In this document: piece after piece, positions 48,476-56,919 of the stretch
Position numbering within the stretch: the first letter of the stretch is position 1
Layout: the number at the start of each line of letters is the position of its first letter
Assembly (NCBI GenBank): GCA_016125335.1
Contig: WGLY01000011.1
Location: forward strand, 1 to 64,000
Length of the DNA stretch: 64,000 nucleotides
Reading direction: 5' to 3'
Source of the DNA: Frankiales bacterium
GTDB taxonomy: Bacteria; Actinomycetota; Actinomycetes; S36-B12; CAIYMF01
Translations under genes and position numbers: made by a program
The notes under the pieces: model-generated
Seen by the model: only the letters and a program-made list of their open reading frames with translations
What the model was told of the DNA's origin: nothing
The model's database searches: none

Positions 48476-49206
48476 TGCTGACGCGCACCCGTCGCCGCCT
48501 CGAGGCGGCCCGCCGCGGCGACGCCGGCGTCACCATGGCAGAGCTGTCCGTCACTGCGCTGGTCCTCGGCATGCTGGTGACGGTGCTCATCACCATGGTC
48601 ACCGCCGGCCAGCGCATCTCGCTCGGCGTGCACGAGCGGCTCGACCAGACCAACCAGGCGACCATCGCGATGGAGCGGGTCACGCGCAACCTGCGCACGG
48701 CGGTGCTCCAGAGCCAGCTGACCACCACTTGCACGCTCTCGGTCTGCACCGACGCGGCGTTCCTCGTGGGATCGCCCACCTCCGTGCAGTTCTACGCCGA
48801 CGTGAACAACCCCAAGAACAGCGTGGGCCCGAGCCGCGTGACCTACCAGGTGGTCAACGGCGTGCTCAGCGAGACGATCCAGAAGCCGGACTCGCCGACG
48901 CCGGACGCCAGCGGCTACCACTACTGCACGCCCAGCGCGACGTGCATCGTGCGCTCCACCGTGCTGGCCACCGGGGTCCAGACGACGAGCCCGGTCTTCA
49001 GCTACTACACCGCCCTGAACCCCAACACCGCGATGGCGATGGGATCGGGCGGGGTGCTCACCTCCGGCCAGCTCAAGCTCGTGGACAGCATCGACGTCCA
49101 GCTCACGGTGCTCGACGCCGGGGGCGCCAACGTCGCCGGCGCCACGCTGCTCCAGCGCGTCGCCCTGCCCAACGCCGACAGCGTCGTCCGCACGGATGGG
49201 ACCTGA
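48475..49206 (+). CDS. Minor prepilin (PilW-like)
   Basis: A 243-residue protein. Leader of 18 residues (ending RRGDAG), then VTMAELSVTALVLGMLVTVLI with Glu at +5. The body resembles PilW/GspJ-type minor pilins only in general layout (QTNQATIAMERVTRNLRTAV, a long N-terminal helix, then strands), with Cys residues in TTTCTLSVCTD and YHYCTPSATC. ATG 48475 shares one base with the stop of the previous gene. It is part of the three-gene minor pilin operon that ends in pilD. Confidence 0.82.
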   Translation: MLTRTRRRLEAARRGDAGVTMAELSVTALVLGMLVTVLITMVTAGQRISLGVHERLDQTNQATIAMERVTRNLRTAVLQSQLTTTCTLSVCTDAAFLVGSPTSVQFYADVNNPKNSVGPSRVTYQVVNGVLSETIQKPDSPTPDASGYHYCTPSATCIVRSTVLATGVQTTSPVFSYYTALNPNTAMAMGSGGVLTSGQLKLVDSIDVQLTVLDAGGANVAGATLLQRVALPNADSVVRTDGT

Positions 49207-49207
49207 G

Positions 49208-51037
49208 ATGAACCGAGTGCTCCGCAGGCTCCGGCGCTCCGACGCCGGTGTCGCGCTCGTCATGGTGATGGGCTGGATGATGGTGGTGGCCATGCTCGTG
49301 GCCGCCGCTACCGCCTACGCGATCCAGACCAACGTCGTGGCCCACAAGGGCCAGGACTGGGGCAGCGCGCTGTCCGCTGCCCAGGCCGGCATCGAGGACT
49401 ACGTCGCCCGGCTCAACCGCAACGACAACTACGGCCGCATCTGGGACTGCACCAACCCGGCGCTCAAGGGCCCCAACCAGCCGGGCAACACCTGCGGCTG
49501 GACCTCCGCCACCCCCACCGGATGGGTGCCCGTGGTGGCGACCGAGCCCAACGGCCCCGCGTTCCACTACGACGTCGACGCGAGCAACCTGGACAAGAAC
49601 GGCACGATCAGCGTGAGCTCGACCGGGCGCTCGGGCAACGAGACGCGCACCGTCGAGGCGGCCATCGGCCGCGGCGGCTCCACCGACTTCCTCTACTACA
49701 CCGACCTCGAGCACGCGGACCCGGCCAACCAGTTCGTCTACCCCAGCGGCACGAACAAGTACTTCTGCGGCTCCAACGGCGCCCAGAAGGACATCTACTG
49801 GTACAGCCCGCCCATCGGCGGCTACGACCGGGCGAACTCCGGTTGCGTGGAGATCGGCTTCGCCAGCGGTGACGTGCTCGACGGCAAGGTGCACTTCAAC
49901 GACCTGCCCAAGATGAACGCGGCGGGCGCGACGTTTCAGGCCTCCTACGAGACCTCCGCCCCGTCGTGCGCCACCGCCACGCCGCCGAGCTACGCCGGCT
50001 GCGTGCGCAGCGGCGGCCCCACGCCGATCTTCGGCTCGGTGTCGAACCCGATCCCGCCGAAGTACGTCGACCCGCTCTACCTCGACGACACGTCCGCCAA
50101 GTTCGCCACCTACCCCGGCTGCCACTACTACGGTGCTACCCGGATCAAGTTCAACGCCTCGCCGGCGGGGACGATGACGGTCTGGAGCAAGGACAGCGCC
50201 GGCAAGTCGGTGGGCGCCAACTGCGGGACGTTCACCGCGGCCAACGGCTACATGCAGTCCAACCTGCCCGTGCCCAACGACATGGTGATCTACGACAGCG
50301 CCGGCAGCGCCGCGCACCGGTGCCTGTCCGGCGAGATCGGCGACGGCCTGCCCCTGGGCACGTACGCGGGCAGCGACACCACGTCCTACACCTACGACCA
50401 GAACATGCTCCGGCCGAGCCAGTTCTGCGGTGTCGGGAACCTCTACATCGAGGGCAACGTGAAGGGCCGCGTGACGCTGGCGGCGGAGAACTCGATCACC
50501 GTCACGGGCGACCTCGTGCTCTCGAACGGGATCAACGGCACGGACCTGGTCGGCCTCGTCGCGGGCAACTCGGTCGAGGTGTACCACCCGTACGTCGACA
50601 CCTGGGTCAGCACCACCGTGACGACGGGCTCCGGGAAGAAGCAGACCACCACCACCACGTGGGACTGGAAGGGCTCCCCCTCCGAGGTGTCCGGCTGGCC
50701 GCACCGCTACACCGACCCGTCGACCGGCACGGTCAACCCCACCAAGGGGATCCAGATCGACGCCTCGATCCAGACCCTCCAGCACAGCTTCTGGGTGCAG
50801 GAGTACAACAAGGGCAGCGGCTCCGGGACGCTCATGGTGCTCGGGTCGATCGCCCAGCGCTGGCGCGGCATCGTCGGCCAGGGCTCGGCCGGGTACATCA
50901 AGCTGTACAAGTACGACTCCCGCCTGAAGTACTCCTCGCCGCCCTACTTCCCGCAGTGGACCAACGCCAAGTGGGGCCCGCGACACACCGGTGAGCTCAC
51001 GCCGGCGTACGACCCGTCCGGCAACTACCTAGGCTGA
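49208..51037 (+). CDS. Very large minor prepilin lacking Glu+5 (PilX/GspK-like)
   Basis: A 609-residue protein. A 14-residue basic leader ends in Gly, followed by VALVMVMGWMMVVAMLVAAA: a pilin-type membrane helix in which position +5 is Met, not Glu. Loss of Glu+5 is the mark of tip subunits such as GspK. The ectodomain of about 550 residues is rich in Gly, Ser, Thr and Tyr, with several Cys pairs, a stretch NLYIEGNVKGRVTLAAENSITVTGDLVL that looks like a beta-helix or DUF-type repeat, and many aromatic residues. Function likely tip or adhesin. pilD follows after 6 bases. Confidence 0.78.
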   Translation: MNRVLRRLRRSDAGVALVMVMGWMMVVAMLVAAATAYAIQTNVVAHKGQDWGSALSAAQAGIEDYVARLNRNDNYGRIWDCTNPALKGPNQPGNTCGWTSATPTGWVPVVATEPNGPAFHYDVDASNLDKNGTISVSSTGRSGNETRTVEAAIGRGGSTDFLYYTDLEHADPANQFVYPSGTNKYFCGSNGAQKDIYWYSPPIGGYDRANSGCVEIGFASGDVLDGKVHFNDLPKMNAAGATFQASYETSAPSCATATPPSYAGCVRSGGPTPIFGSVSNPIPPKYVDPLYLDDTSAKFATYPGCHYYGATRIKFNASPAGTMTVWSKDSAGKSVGANCGTFTAANGYMQSNLPVPNDMVIYDSAGSAAHRCLSGEIGDGLPLGTYAGSDTTSYTYDQNMLRPSQFCGVGNLYIEGNVKGRVTLAAENSITVTGDLVLSNGINGTDLVGLVAGNSVEVYHPYVDTWVSTTVTTGSGKKQTTTTTWDWKGSPSEVSGWPHRYTDPSTGTVNPTKGIQIDASIQTLQHSFWVQEYNKGSGSGTLMVLGSIAQRWRGIVGQGSAGYIKLYKYDSRLKYSSPPYFPQWTNAKWGPRHTGELTPAYDPSGNYLG

Positions 51038-51043
51038 CCCCTC

Positions 51044-51823
51044 GTGGCCTTCCTCGTCGTCGCGGCGGGGGTGCTCGGCCTGCTCATCGGCTCGTTCCTC
51101 AACGTGGTGATCCACCGCGTGCCGAGGGGCGAGTCGGTGGTGCGGCCGCGCTCCCGCTGCCCCCGGTGCGGCACCGAGCTCGGTGCGCGCGACAACGTCC
51201 CCGTGGTCTCGTGGCTGGTGCTGCGCGGGCGCTGCCGCACCTGCGGCGAGCCGATCTCCGCGCGCTACCCGCTGGTCGAGCTCGGCACGGGCCTGCTGTT
51301 CGCCCTCACCGCCTGGTGGGCCGGCTGGTCGTGGGAGCTGCCGGCCTACCTCTACCTCGCCGGCATCGCCGTCGCCCTGGCCGCCATCGACCTCGACGTC
51401 CGACGCCTCCCCGACGCCATCGTGCTCCCGTCCTACGTCGTGACGTTCGCGCTGCTGCTTCTCCCTGCCGTCGTGGAGGGCAGGTGGGACGACCTGCTGC
51501 ACGCGGTGCTCACCGGCGCGGGGCTGTTCGCCTTCTACTTCCTGCTGGCCTTCATCTACCCGGCCGGCATGGGGTTCGGCGACGTGAAGCTCGCCGGCGT
51601 GCTCGGCATGTACCTCGGATGGGTCAACTGGCCGCTGGCCGTCATCGCGACGTTCTTCGCGTTCCTCATCGGCTCGGTCGTGGGGGTGGTGGTCATGGTC
51701 CGCAGCCGCAGCGGGCGCAAGACCAAGGTGCCCTTCGGCCCGTTCATGCTGCTCGGGACCTACCTGGCGCTGCTGTGGGGCCAGGACGTCATCGACTGGT
51801 ACACCTCGCTCGCCGGTCTGTGA
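51044..51823 (+). CDS. pilD: Prepilin leader peptidase / N-methyltransferase PilD
   Basis: A 259-residue polytopic enzyme that cuts prepilins after Gly and methylates the new N-terminus. N-terminal GSFLNVVIHRVPRGES and the zinc-binding pairs CPRCGTEL and CRTCGEPIS belong to the methylase region; catalytic aspartates are in AAIDLDVRRLPD and GFGDVKLAGVLG. Eight or so membrane helices. The GTG start is 6 bases past the large minor pilin, so it is expressed with its substrates. Confidence 0.94.
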   Translation: MAFLVVAAGVLGLLIGSFLNVVIHRVPRGESVVRPRSRCPRCGTELGARDNVPVVSWLVLRGRCRTCGEPISARYPLVELGTGLLFALTAWWAGWSWELPAYLYLAGIAVALAAIDLDVRRLPDAIVLPSYVVTFALLLLPAVVEGRWDDLLHAVLTGAGLFAFYFLLAFIYPAGMGFGDVKLAGVLGMYLGWVNWPLAVIATFFAFLIGSVVGVVVMVRSRSGRKTKVPFGPFMLLGTYLALLWGQDVIDWYTSLAGL

Positions 51824-51882
51824 CCCCAGGTGCCCGTCCCGGCGGGCTCACAGGTTCCCTCTCGTTCGTCCGCTCGTGACGC

Positions 51883-51910
51883 TCAAGCCCGGCTCACCAT
51901 CCGCCGAAAG
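51883..51910 (+). promoter_or_regulatory. Sigma-28-like promoter of pilM-N-O-P
   Basis: TCAA (51883..51886), 16 bases, GCCGAAAG (51903..51910), 50 bases before the preferred pilM start. Just upstream (about 51828-51855) an imperfect inverted repeat (GTGCCCG ... CGGGCTCAC) may end the pilD transcript. Confidence 0.55.
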
Positions 51911-51960
51911 CGGAGAGGAAGAGTCACCGCATCCGTGGTGGCGGGCGAGAGGTGAGAACC

Positions 51961-53007
51961 GTGGCTGGTCGAACCGCGATCGGACTCGACATCGGCACGT
52001 CGAGCGTACGAGCGGCGCAGGTGACTGTGGCGAAGGGCTCTGCCGTCCTGGACCGGTTCGGTCAGGTAGGGCTCCCTCCCGGCGCCGTGCGTGACGGGGA
52101 GGTTGCCGACCCCGACGCCGTGGCCGACGCGCTCAAGGTGCTGTGGTCGCGCGCCAAGTTCACCAAGAAGGACGTCGTCCTCGGCATCTCCAACCAGAAG
52201 GTGTTCGTGCGCCTGGTGCAGGTGCCCTGGATGCCCGAGTCGGAGCTGCGCGCGTCCCTGAAGTTCCAGGTCGCCGACCTGGTGCCGATGCCGATCGACG
52301 AGGCGGTGCTCGACTTCGTCCCGCTCGAGGAGACGACGGCGGAGAGCTCGCGGCTGATCCGCGGTCTGCTGGTCGCCGCGAGCGAGGACATGGTCCTCGG
52401 CTCGATCCGGGCCTGCCAGAAGGCCGGGCTCAAGGTGACCACGGCCGACCTCACGCCCTTCGCGGTCCTGCGCTCCGCCGGCACCAACGACCCGCTGGGG
52501 CTCTCCGGCCCCGAGGCCGTGGTCGATGTCGGCGCCCGCGTGACCAACATCGTGGTCCACGAGGCCGGCGTGCCCAAGTTCGTGCGCATCCTGCTGCTCG
52601 GCGGCGACGACATCACCGGCGTCATGGTCGAGCGGCTCGGCATCCCCACCGCCGAGGCCGAGCGGCTCAAGCGCGACCACGCGGCGCTGTCCGCCCCGGC
52701 CGCCGGCGAGGCCAAGCGCGTCATCGACCAGGCCCTCGCCGAGTTCGTCGACGAGGTGCGCGGATCGGTCGACTACTACATCGCCACCAGCGGCAGCCGG
52801 CCGCTGTCGCGGCTCGTGCTCAGCGGCGGCGGCTCGCTCGCCGACGGGCTCGCCCAGCGGCTCGCGACCGCGGTGCGCACGCAGGTGGAGTACGGCCGGG
52901 CGTTCCAGACGCTGACGGTCGGCAAGACGGGCCTCGCGCCCGAGCAGGTGCAGTTCGTCGAGCCGCTGGCCGCCGTGCCCGTCGGCCTCGCGATGGGAGC
53001 GGTGTGA
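51961..53007 (+). CDS. pilM: Type IV pilus assembly protein PilM
   Basis: A 348-residue actin-like cytoplasmic protein that docks on the PilN N-terminus. Actin-fold phosphate motifs are visible: AIGLDIGTSSVRAAQV at the start, AVVDVGARVTNIVV in the middle and LVLSGGGSLADGLAQRL near the end. I prefer GTG 51961 because GAGAGG lies 8 bases upstream; GTG 51952 would overlap it. The next gene overlaps the stop by one base. Confidence 0.9.
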   Translation: MAGRTAIGLDIGTSSVRAAQVTVAKGSAVLDRFGQVGLPPGAVRDGEVADPDAVADALKVLWSRAKFTKKDVVLGISNQKVFVRLVQVPWMPESELRASLKFQVADLVPMPIDEAVLDFVPLEETTAESSRLIRGLLVAASEDMVLGSIRACQKAGLKVTTADLTPFAVLRSAGTNDPLGLSGPEAVVDVGARVTNIVVHEAGVPKFVRILLLGGDDITGVMVERLGIPTAEAERLKRDHAALSAPAAGEAKRVIDQALAEFVDEVRGSVDYYIATSGSRPLSRLVLSGGGSLADGLAQRLATAVRTQVEYGRAFQTLTVGKTGLAPEQVQFVEPLAAVPVGLAMGAV

Positions 53008-53804
53008 TGGTGTCCTTCGGCCGCAGGGGCCAGACCGCCGAGGTCGAGGCCCCCCAGAGCGCGGCGGTGCACGAGCCCGCCCCGATGGACGCGCCGGCCG
53101 CGTCCTTCCCGAGGGTCAACCTCATCCCCGAGCAGATCGCCCGCGAGGTCCAGGTGCGGCGCGCCCGCGGGGTCCTCGTGGTCGCAGCGGCGGCCTCCGT
53201 CGCGGTCGTCGGCGGCCTCTACATGATGGCGGCGGGCGAGGTCAGCTCGGCCCAGGAGCAGCTGGACTCGGCCCAGGCGCGCAGCGCGCAGCTGGCCGCC
53301 GAGGCCGCGAAGTACGCCGACGTGCCCAAGGTGCAGGCCGAGCTCGTGGCGGCGCAGACCCAGCAGGTCACGGCGCTCGGCGGCGAGGTGCGCTGGTCGA
53401 CGATCCTCAACAACCTCGCGCTCACGATGCCGTCCGGCGCCTCGCTCACCAGTCTCAAGGGCACGGTGAGCGGCCAGGCGCCGCAGGCGGCCAGCACGAC
53501 CGGGGCGCCCGCCTCGACCAGCTCGACGAGCAGCGTGCTGGGCAACCCCGGCATCGGGACGATCAGCTACGAGGGCGAGGCGCTCACCAACGGCCGCCTC
53601 GCCGCCTTCCTCGAGGCGATCAGCCGCAACACCGGCCTCATCGACCCGTTCGCCACGACGGCCCAGGCGGCGCAGAACAGCACGGCCGCGGCGGGTTCCT
53701 CCGCCGCCACCACGAGCACGCAGCCGAAGTCGATCACCTTCGCCGCCTCGGCGACCGTGAGCAGCAAGGCGCTCAGCCACCGCTATGACGTGAAGGGCAG
53801 CTGA
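53007..53804 (+). CDS. pilN: Type IV pilus assembly protein PilN
   Basis: A 265-residue bitopic membrane protein. About 35 residues in, the sequence FPRVNLIPEQI matches the conserved INLLP-type PilM-binding motif of PilN; a membrane helix follows (about residues 53-73) with a coiled coil (SSAQEQLDSAQARSAQLAAEAAKYAD) outside, then a ferredoxin-like domain interrupted by Ser/Thr/Ala-rich loops. The N-terminal 35 residues are an extension. Starts with ATG overlapping the pilM stop. Confidence 0.87.
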   Translation: MVSFGRRGQTAEVEAPQSAAVHEPAPMDAPAASFPRVNLIPEQIAREVQVRRARGVLVVAAAASVAVVGGLYMMAAGEVSSAQEQLDSAQARSAQLAAEAAKYADVPKVQAELVAAQTQQVTALGGEVRWSTILNNLALTMPSGASLTSLKGTVSGQAPQAASTTGAPASTSSTSSVLGNPGIGTISYEGEALTNGRLAAFLEAISRNTGLIDPFATTAQAAQNSTAAAGSSAATTSTQPKSITFAASATVSSKALSHRYDVKGS

Positions 53805-53806
53805 CC

Positions 53807-54484
53807 ATGGCCATCTCCGCCACGCAGAAGTGGTACGCCGGAGCCGCCGCCGCGTCGCTCGGCGTGCTGGCCGCCGGCTGGTTCCTGCTCGTCTCGCCGC
53901 AGCAGAGCAACGCCGAGGACATCAACGCGCAGGCCGACCGTGTCGCCGTGGCCAACCAGGCCGCGGAGTCGCAGATCGCCCAGCTCAAGGCGCAGTACTC
54001 CGACCTGCCCAGCCTGCAGAGCAAGATCGCGTCGATCCGCACCCGGATCCCGCAGACGCCGGACGAGCCGTCGCTGCTGCGCCAGATCTCGAAGGTCGCC
54101 AAGGCGTCCGGCGTCACGCTGGTGTCCATCCAGCTCCAGACCCCCGGCGTGATCGCGTCGGGCCAGGCGGGCGCGGCCGCGGCCAAGGGCGACAGCAACC
54201 CGCTGTCCGCCCCGGGCGCCGTGTCGTCGATCCCGATCTCGATGCAGGTCGAGGGCACCTTCGCGAACACGCGGCTGTTCCTCAACGCGGTCGAGGGCAT
54301 GCAGCGCGCGATGCTCGTCACCGGGCTGGACATCAGCCGGTCGGTCGACAACACCACCGGTGCCGTGTCGCTCACCACCAACGTCTCCTCGGCCGTGTTC
54401 ATGGCCAACCCCGGCGGGATCGTGGCGCCTCCGGCGTCGTCGTCCGCCTCCGTCCCCGTCACCAACGCCGTCTCCCCGAGCTGA
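53807..54484 (+). CDS. pilO: Type IV pilus assembly protein PilO
   Basis: A 225-residue bitopic protein: one membrane helix (about residues 10-28), a coiled coil (INAQADRVAVANQAAESQIAQLKAQY) and a C-terminal ferredoxin-like domain with SIPISMQVEGTFANTRLFLNAVEGMQRAMLV, the typical PilO pattern. It pairs with PilN. It starts 2 bases after pilN. Confidence 0.88.
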   Translation: MAISATQKWYAGAAAASLGVLAAGWFLLVSPQQSNAEDINAQADRVAVANQAAESQIAQLKAQYSDLPSLQSKIASIRTRIPQTPDEPSLLRQISKVAKASGVTLVSIQLQTPGVIASGQAGAAAAKGDSNPLSAPGAVSSIPISMQVEGTFANTRLFLNAVEGMQRAMLVTGLDISRSVDNTTGAVSLTTNVSSAVFMANPGGIVAPPASSSASVPVTNAVSPS

Positions 54485-54499
54485 GGGTCTGGAGCCACG

Positions 54500-55129
54500 A
54501 TGTCCGAGCCCATGTTCCCCAGTCCTGACGGCGGCGCCGCCGCGCCGGCGCCCGCAGCGACGAGCGTCGAGTCCGGCAGCAACCGCCGGGCGCTGCTCGC
54601 CGTCGGCGGTGTCGCCGCCGCCCTCGTGGTCGGTGCCGGTGCCTACTTCCTCATGAGCTCCGGGTCCTCGGACCCGGTGCCCACTGCGGCACCGCCGGCC
54701 AGCGCGCCCGCCGCGGCCGCCTCGCCGTCGGCGAGCCCGACCAAGGCCAAGCCCGCCGTCGTGCGGCCGGCCTCGGCGTCGCTCACCAACCGCGACCCGT
54801 TCAAGCCGCTGTTCGCGCCGAAGCCGGCCAGCACGGCCTCGAGCGGCAGCGGGTCGGCCGGGACGCCGTCGAGCGCCCCCACCAGCCCGGTGACCCCGGC
54901 GACGCCGCCGGCCACGCCCTCGGTGACCCTGGCCGTGTCGAAGATCGACGCGAAGGGGCAGAAGGCGACGATCGCGGTGGACGGCAAGCCCTACAGCGTC
55001 GGCGTCGGCCAGTTGTTCGCGACGAACTTCATGATGTACTCGGTCTTCAACGGCCAGTGCGTCGGAGTGCTCTTCGGCGACCAGAGCGTGCCGGTGTGCG
55101 TGAACTCGCCGCAGACGGTCAGCCCCTGA
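54500..55129 (+). CDS. PilP-like (or GspC-like) pilus alignment protein
   Basis: A 209-residue bitopic protein: short cytoplasmic N-terminus, one membrane helix (about residues 30-52), a Pro/Ser/Ala linker with [11 protein letters not shown], and a small C-terminal beta domain ([26 protein letters not shown] ... [15 protein letters not shown]). The RDPF-x-P box and small beta domain recall PilP/GspC homology regions, which bind the secretin in diderm bacteria; no secretin is encoded here. One disulfide pair is possible (C ... C near residues 188 and 200). The gene ends the pilM-N-O operon before a terminator. Confidence 0.65.
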   Translation: MSEPMFPSPDGGAAAPAPAATSVESGSNRRALLAVGGVAAALVVGAGAYFLMSSGSSDPVPTAAPPASAPAAAASPSASPTKAKPAVVRPASASLTNRDPFKPLFAPKPASTASSGSGSAGTPSSAPTSPVTPATPPATPSVTLAVSKIDAKGQKATIAVDGKPYSVGVGQLFATNFMMYSVFNGQCVGVLFGDQSVPVCVNSPQTVSP

Positions 55130-55147
55130 CCGTCACCCCCAGCACCA

Positions 55148-55179
55148 CGAGGGCCGTCCCGTCCGCGGGGCGGCCCTCG
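55148..55179 (+). terminator. Terminator hairpin closing the pilus locus
   Basis: CGAGGGCCG (55148..55156) and CGGCCCTCG (55171..55179), 9-bp perfect stem with a 14-base GC-rich loop, 18 bases past the PilP-like stop and before aroC. Confidence 0.65.
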
Positions 55180-55217
55180 TCCGTGCCGGGACCTCCGCGC
55201 ATGACAGGATTCGGGCC

Positions 55218-56396
55218 ATGCTGCGCTGGCTGACCGCGGGGGAGTCGCACGGCCCTGCCCTCGTCGCGATCCTCGAGGGGCTCCCGGCCGGTGTCGAGGT
55301 CACCACGGCGGACCTCGAGCGCGACCTCGCCCGCCGCCGGCTCGGGATCGGTCGCGGTGCGCGGATGAAGTTCGAGCGCGACGAGGTGCGGCTGCTCGGC
55401 GGTGTGCGGCACGGTCGCACGATGGGCGGTCCGGTCGCGGTCGAGGTGGGCAACACGGAGTGGCCCAAGTGGGAGACCGTGATGTCGGCGGACCCGGTGG
55501 ATCCGGCCGAGCTCGAGGGCGTGGCGCGCAACGCGCCGCTCACCCGGCCCCGCCCCGGCCACGCCGACCTCGTGGGCATGCAGAAGTACGGCTTCGACGA
55601 CGCCCGTCCGGTGCTCGAGCGTGCGAGCGCGCGGGAGACCGCCGCCCGCGTGGCGCTCGGCGCCGTGGCCAAGGCCTTCCTCGCGCAGACCGTCGGCGCG
55701 CACGTGCTCTCGCACGTCGTCGAGCTCGGCGCGGCGTCGGCCCCGCCCGGCTCGGTGCCCGGGCCCGACGACCTCGACCGGATCGACGCCGACCCGGCGC
55801 GCTGCCTGGACCCCGGCGCGAGCGCGGCCATGCAGGCGGAGGTGGAGTCCGCGCACAAGGACGGCGACACCCTCGGGGGAGTCGTGGAGGTCGTCGTCCA
55901 CGGGCTCCCGCCGGGCCTCGGCAGCCACGTGCACTGGGACCGGCGGCTCGACGCGCGCCTCGCCGCCGCGCTCATGGGCATCCAGGCCATCAAGGGCGTG
56001 GAGGTCGGCGACGGCTTCGACCTCGCCCGCACCCGGGGCTCGCTGGCGCAGGACGAGATCGTGCCGGGGGAGTCCGGCGTGCGTCGGCTGTCCGGACGCA
56101 GCGGCGGCACCGAGGGCGGCATGACGACGGGCGAGGTGCTGCGCGTGCGCGCCGCCATGAAGCCGATCTCGACGATCCCGCGCGCGCTGCGGACCGTCGA
56201 CGTCGCGACCGGTGAGCCGGCCCAGGCGATCAACCAGCGCTCCGACGTGTGCGCCGTGCCGGCCGCCGGCGTGGTGGCCGAGGCGATGGTGGCCCTCGTG
56301 CTCGCCGACGCCGTGCTCGAGAAGTTCGGCGGCGACTCGGTCGCCGAGACCGCCCGCAACGCGGCTGCCTACCGGGCCGCACTCGTGGTGTCGTAG
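55218..56396 (+). CDS. aroC: Chorismate synthase
   Basis: A 392-residue FMN-dependent enzyme that converts EPSP to chorismate. Family signatures: [18 protein letters not shown] at the start, [12 protein letters not shown], and the later [10 protein letters not shown]-type block ([15 protein letters not shown]) plus [16 protein letters not shown] 55218 is preceded by CAGGAT and a short leader. It opens the aroC-K-B-Q block; aroK starts 4 bases later. Confidence 0.96.
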   Translation: MLRWLTAGESHGPALVAILEGLPAGVEVTTADLERDLARRRLGIGRGARMKFERDEVRLLGGVRHGRTMGGPVAVEVGNTEWPKWETVMSADPVDPAELEGVARNAPLTRPRPGHADLVGMQKYGFDDARPVLERASARETAARVALGAVAKAFLAQTVGAHVLSHVVELGAASAPPGSVPGPDDLDRIDADPARCLDPGASAAMQAEVESAHKDGDTLGGVVEVVVHGLPPGLGSHVHWDRRLDARLAAALMGIQAIKGVEVGDGFDLARTRGSLAQDEIVPGESGVRRLSGRSGGTEGGMTTGEVLRVRAAMKPISTIPRALRTVDVATGEPAQAINQRSDVCAVPAAGVVAEAMVALVLADAVLEKFGGDSVAETARNAAAYRAALVVS

Positions 56397-56400
56397 TCCG

Positions 56401-56919
56401 GTGGCTCCTCGCGTGGTGCTCGTCGGCGTCCCCGGCTCGGGCAAGACGACGGTGGGCACGCTGCTGGCCGAGCGCCTCGGCGTCGCCTTCCGCGACACGG
56501 ACCAGGACGTCGAGCGCGCGGCGGGGACCAGCGTGCCGGACATCTTCGTGGAGCATGGCGAGGCGCACTTCCGCGACCTCGAGCGCAGCGCCGTGGCGCG
56601 CGCGCTCGACGAGCACGACGGCGTGCTCGCCCTCGGCGGCGGCGCGGTGCTCGACGCCGGCACCCGCGCGCTGCTCGCGGACCAGCCCACCGTGTGGCTC
56701 CAGGTGGGCGCGGCGGCGGGGGCGCACCGCGTGGGCCTGGACGTGCCGAGGCCGGTGCTGCTCGGCAACGTGCGCGGCCGGCTCGCGACGCTCGTGGGCG
56801 AGCGGGCACCGCTCTACGCCGAGGTGGCCCGGCTCGTGGTCGACACCGAGGACCGCACCCCCGACGAGGTGGCCGACCTCGTCCTCGCCGGACTCGGGCT
56901 GGACCGGGCCGATGGCTGA
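56401..56919 (+). CDS. aroK: Shikimate kinase
   Basis: A 172-residue NMP-kinase-fold enzyme. Walker A is GVPGSGKTT, the shikimate-binding Asp pair lies in FRDTDQDVE, the LID/GGG region is ALGGGAVLD and the C-terminal RAPLYAEVA block is present. It begins with GTG 4 bases after aroC; aroB begins 8 bases inside its 3' end. Confidence 0.94.
   Translation: MAPRVVLVGVPGSGKTTVGTLLAERLGVAFRDTDQDVERAAGTSVPDIFVEHGEAHFRDLERSAVARALDEHDGVLALGGGAVLDAGTRALLADQPTVWLQVGAAAGAHRVGLDVPRPVLLGNVRGRLATLVGERAPLYAEVARLVVDTEDRTPDEVADLVLAGLGLDRADG

Noticed and set aside
36711-55129. Pilus locus as a recently acquired genomic island
   Set aside because: GC content and codon use look like the flanking core genes, there are no integrase, transposase or direct repeats at the borders, and the nearest tRNA is more than 7 kb away.
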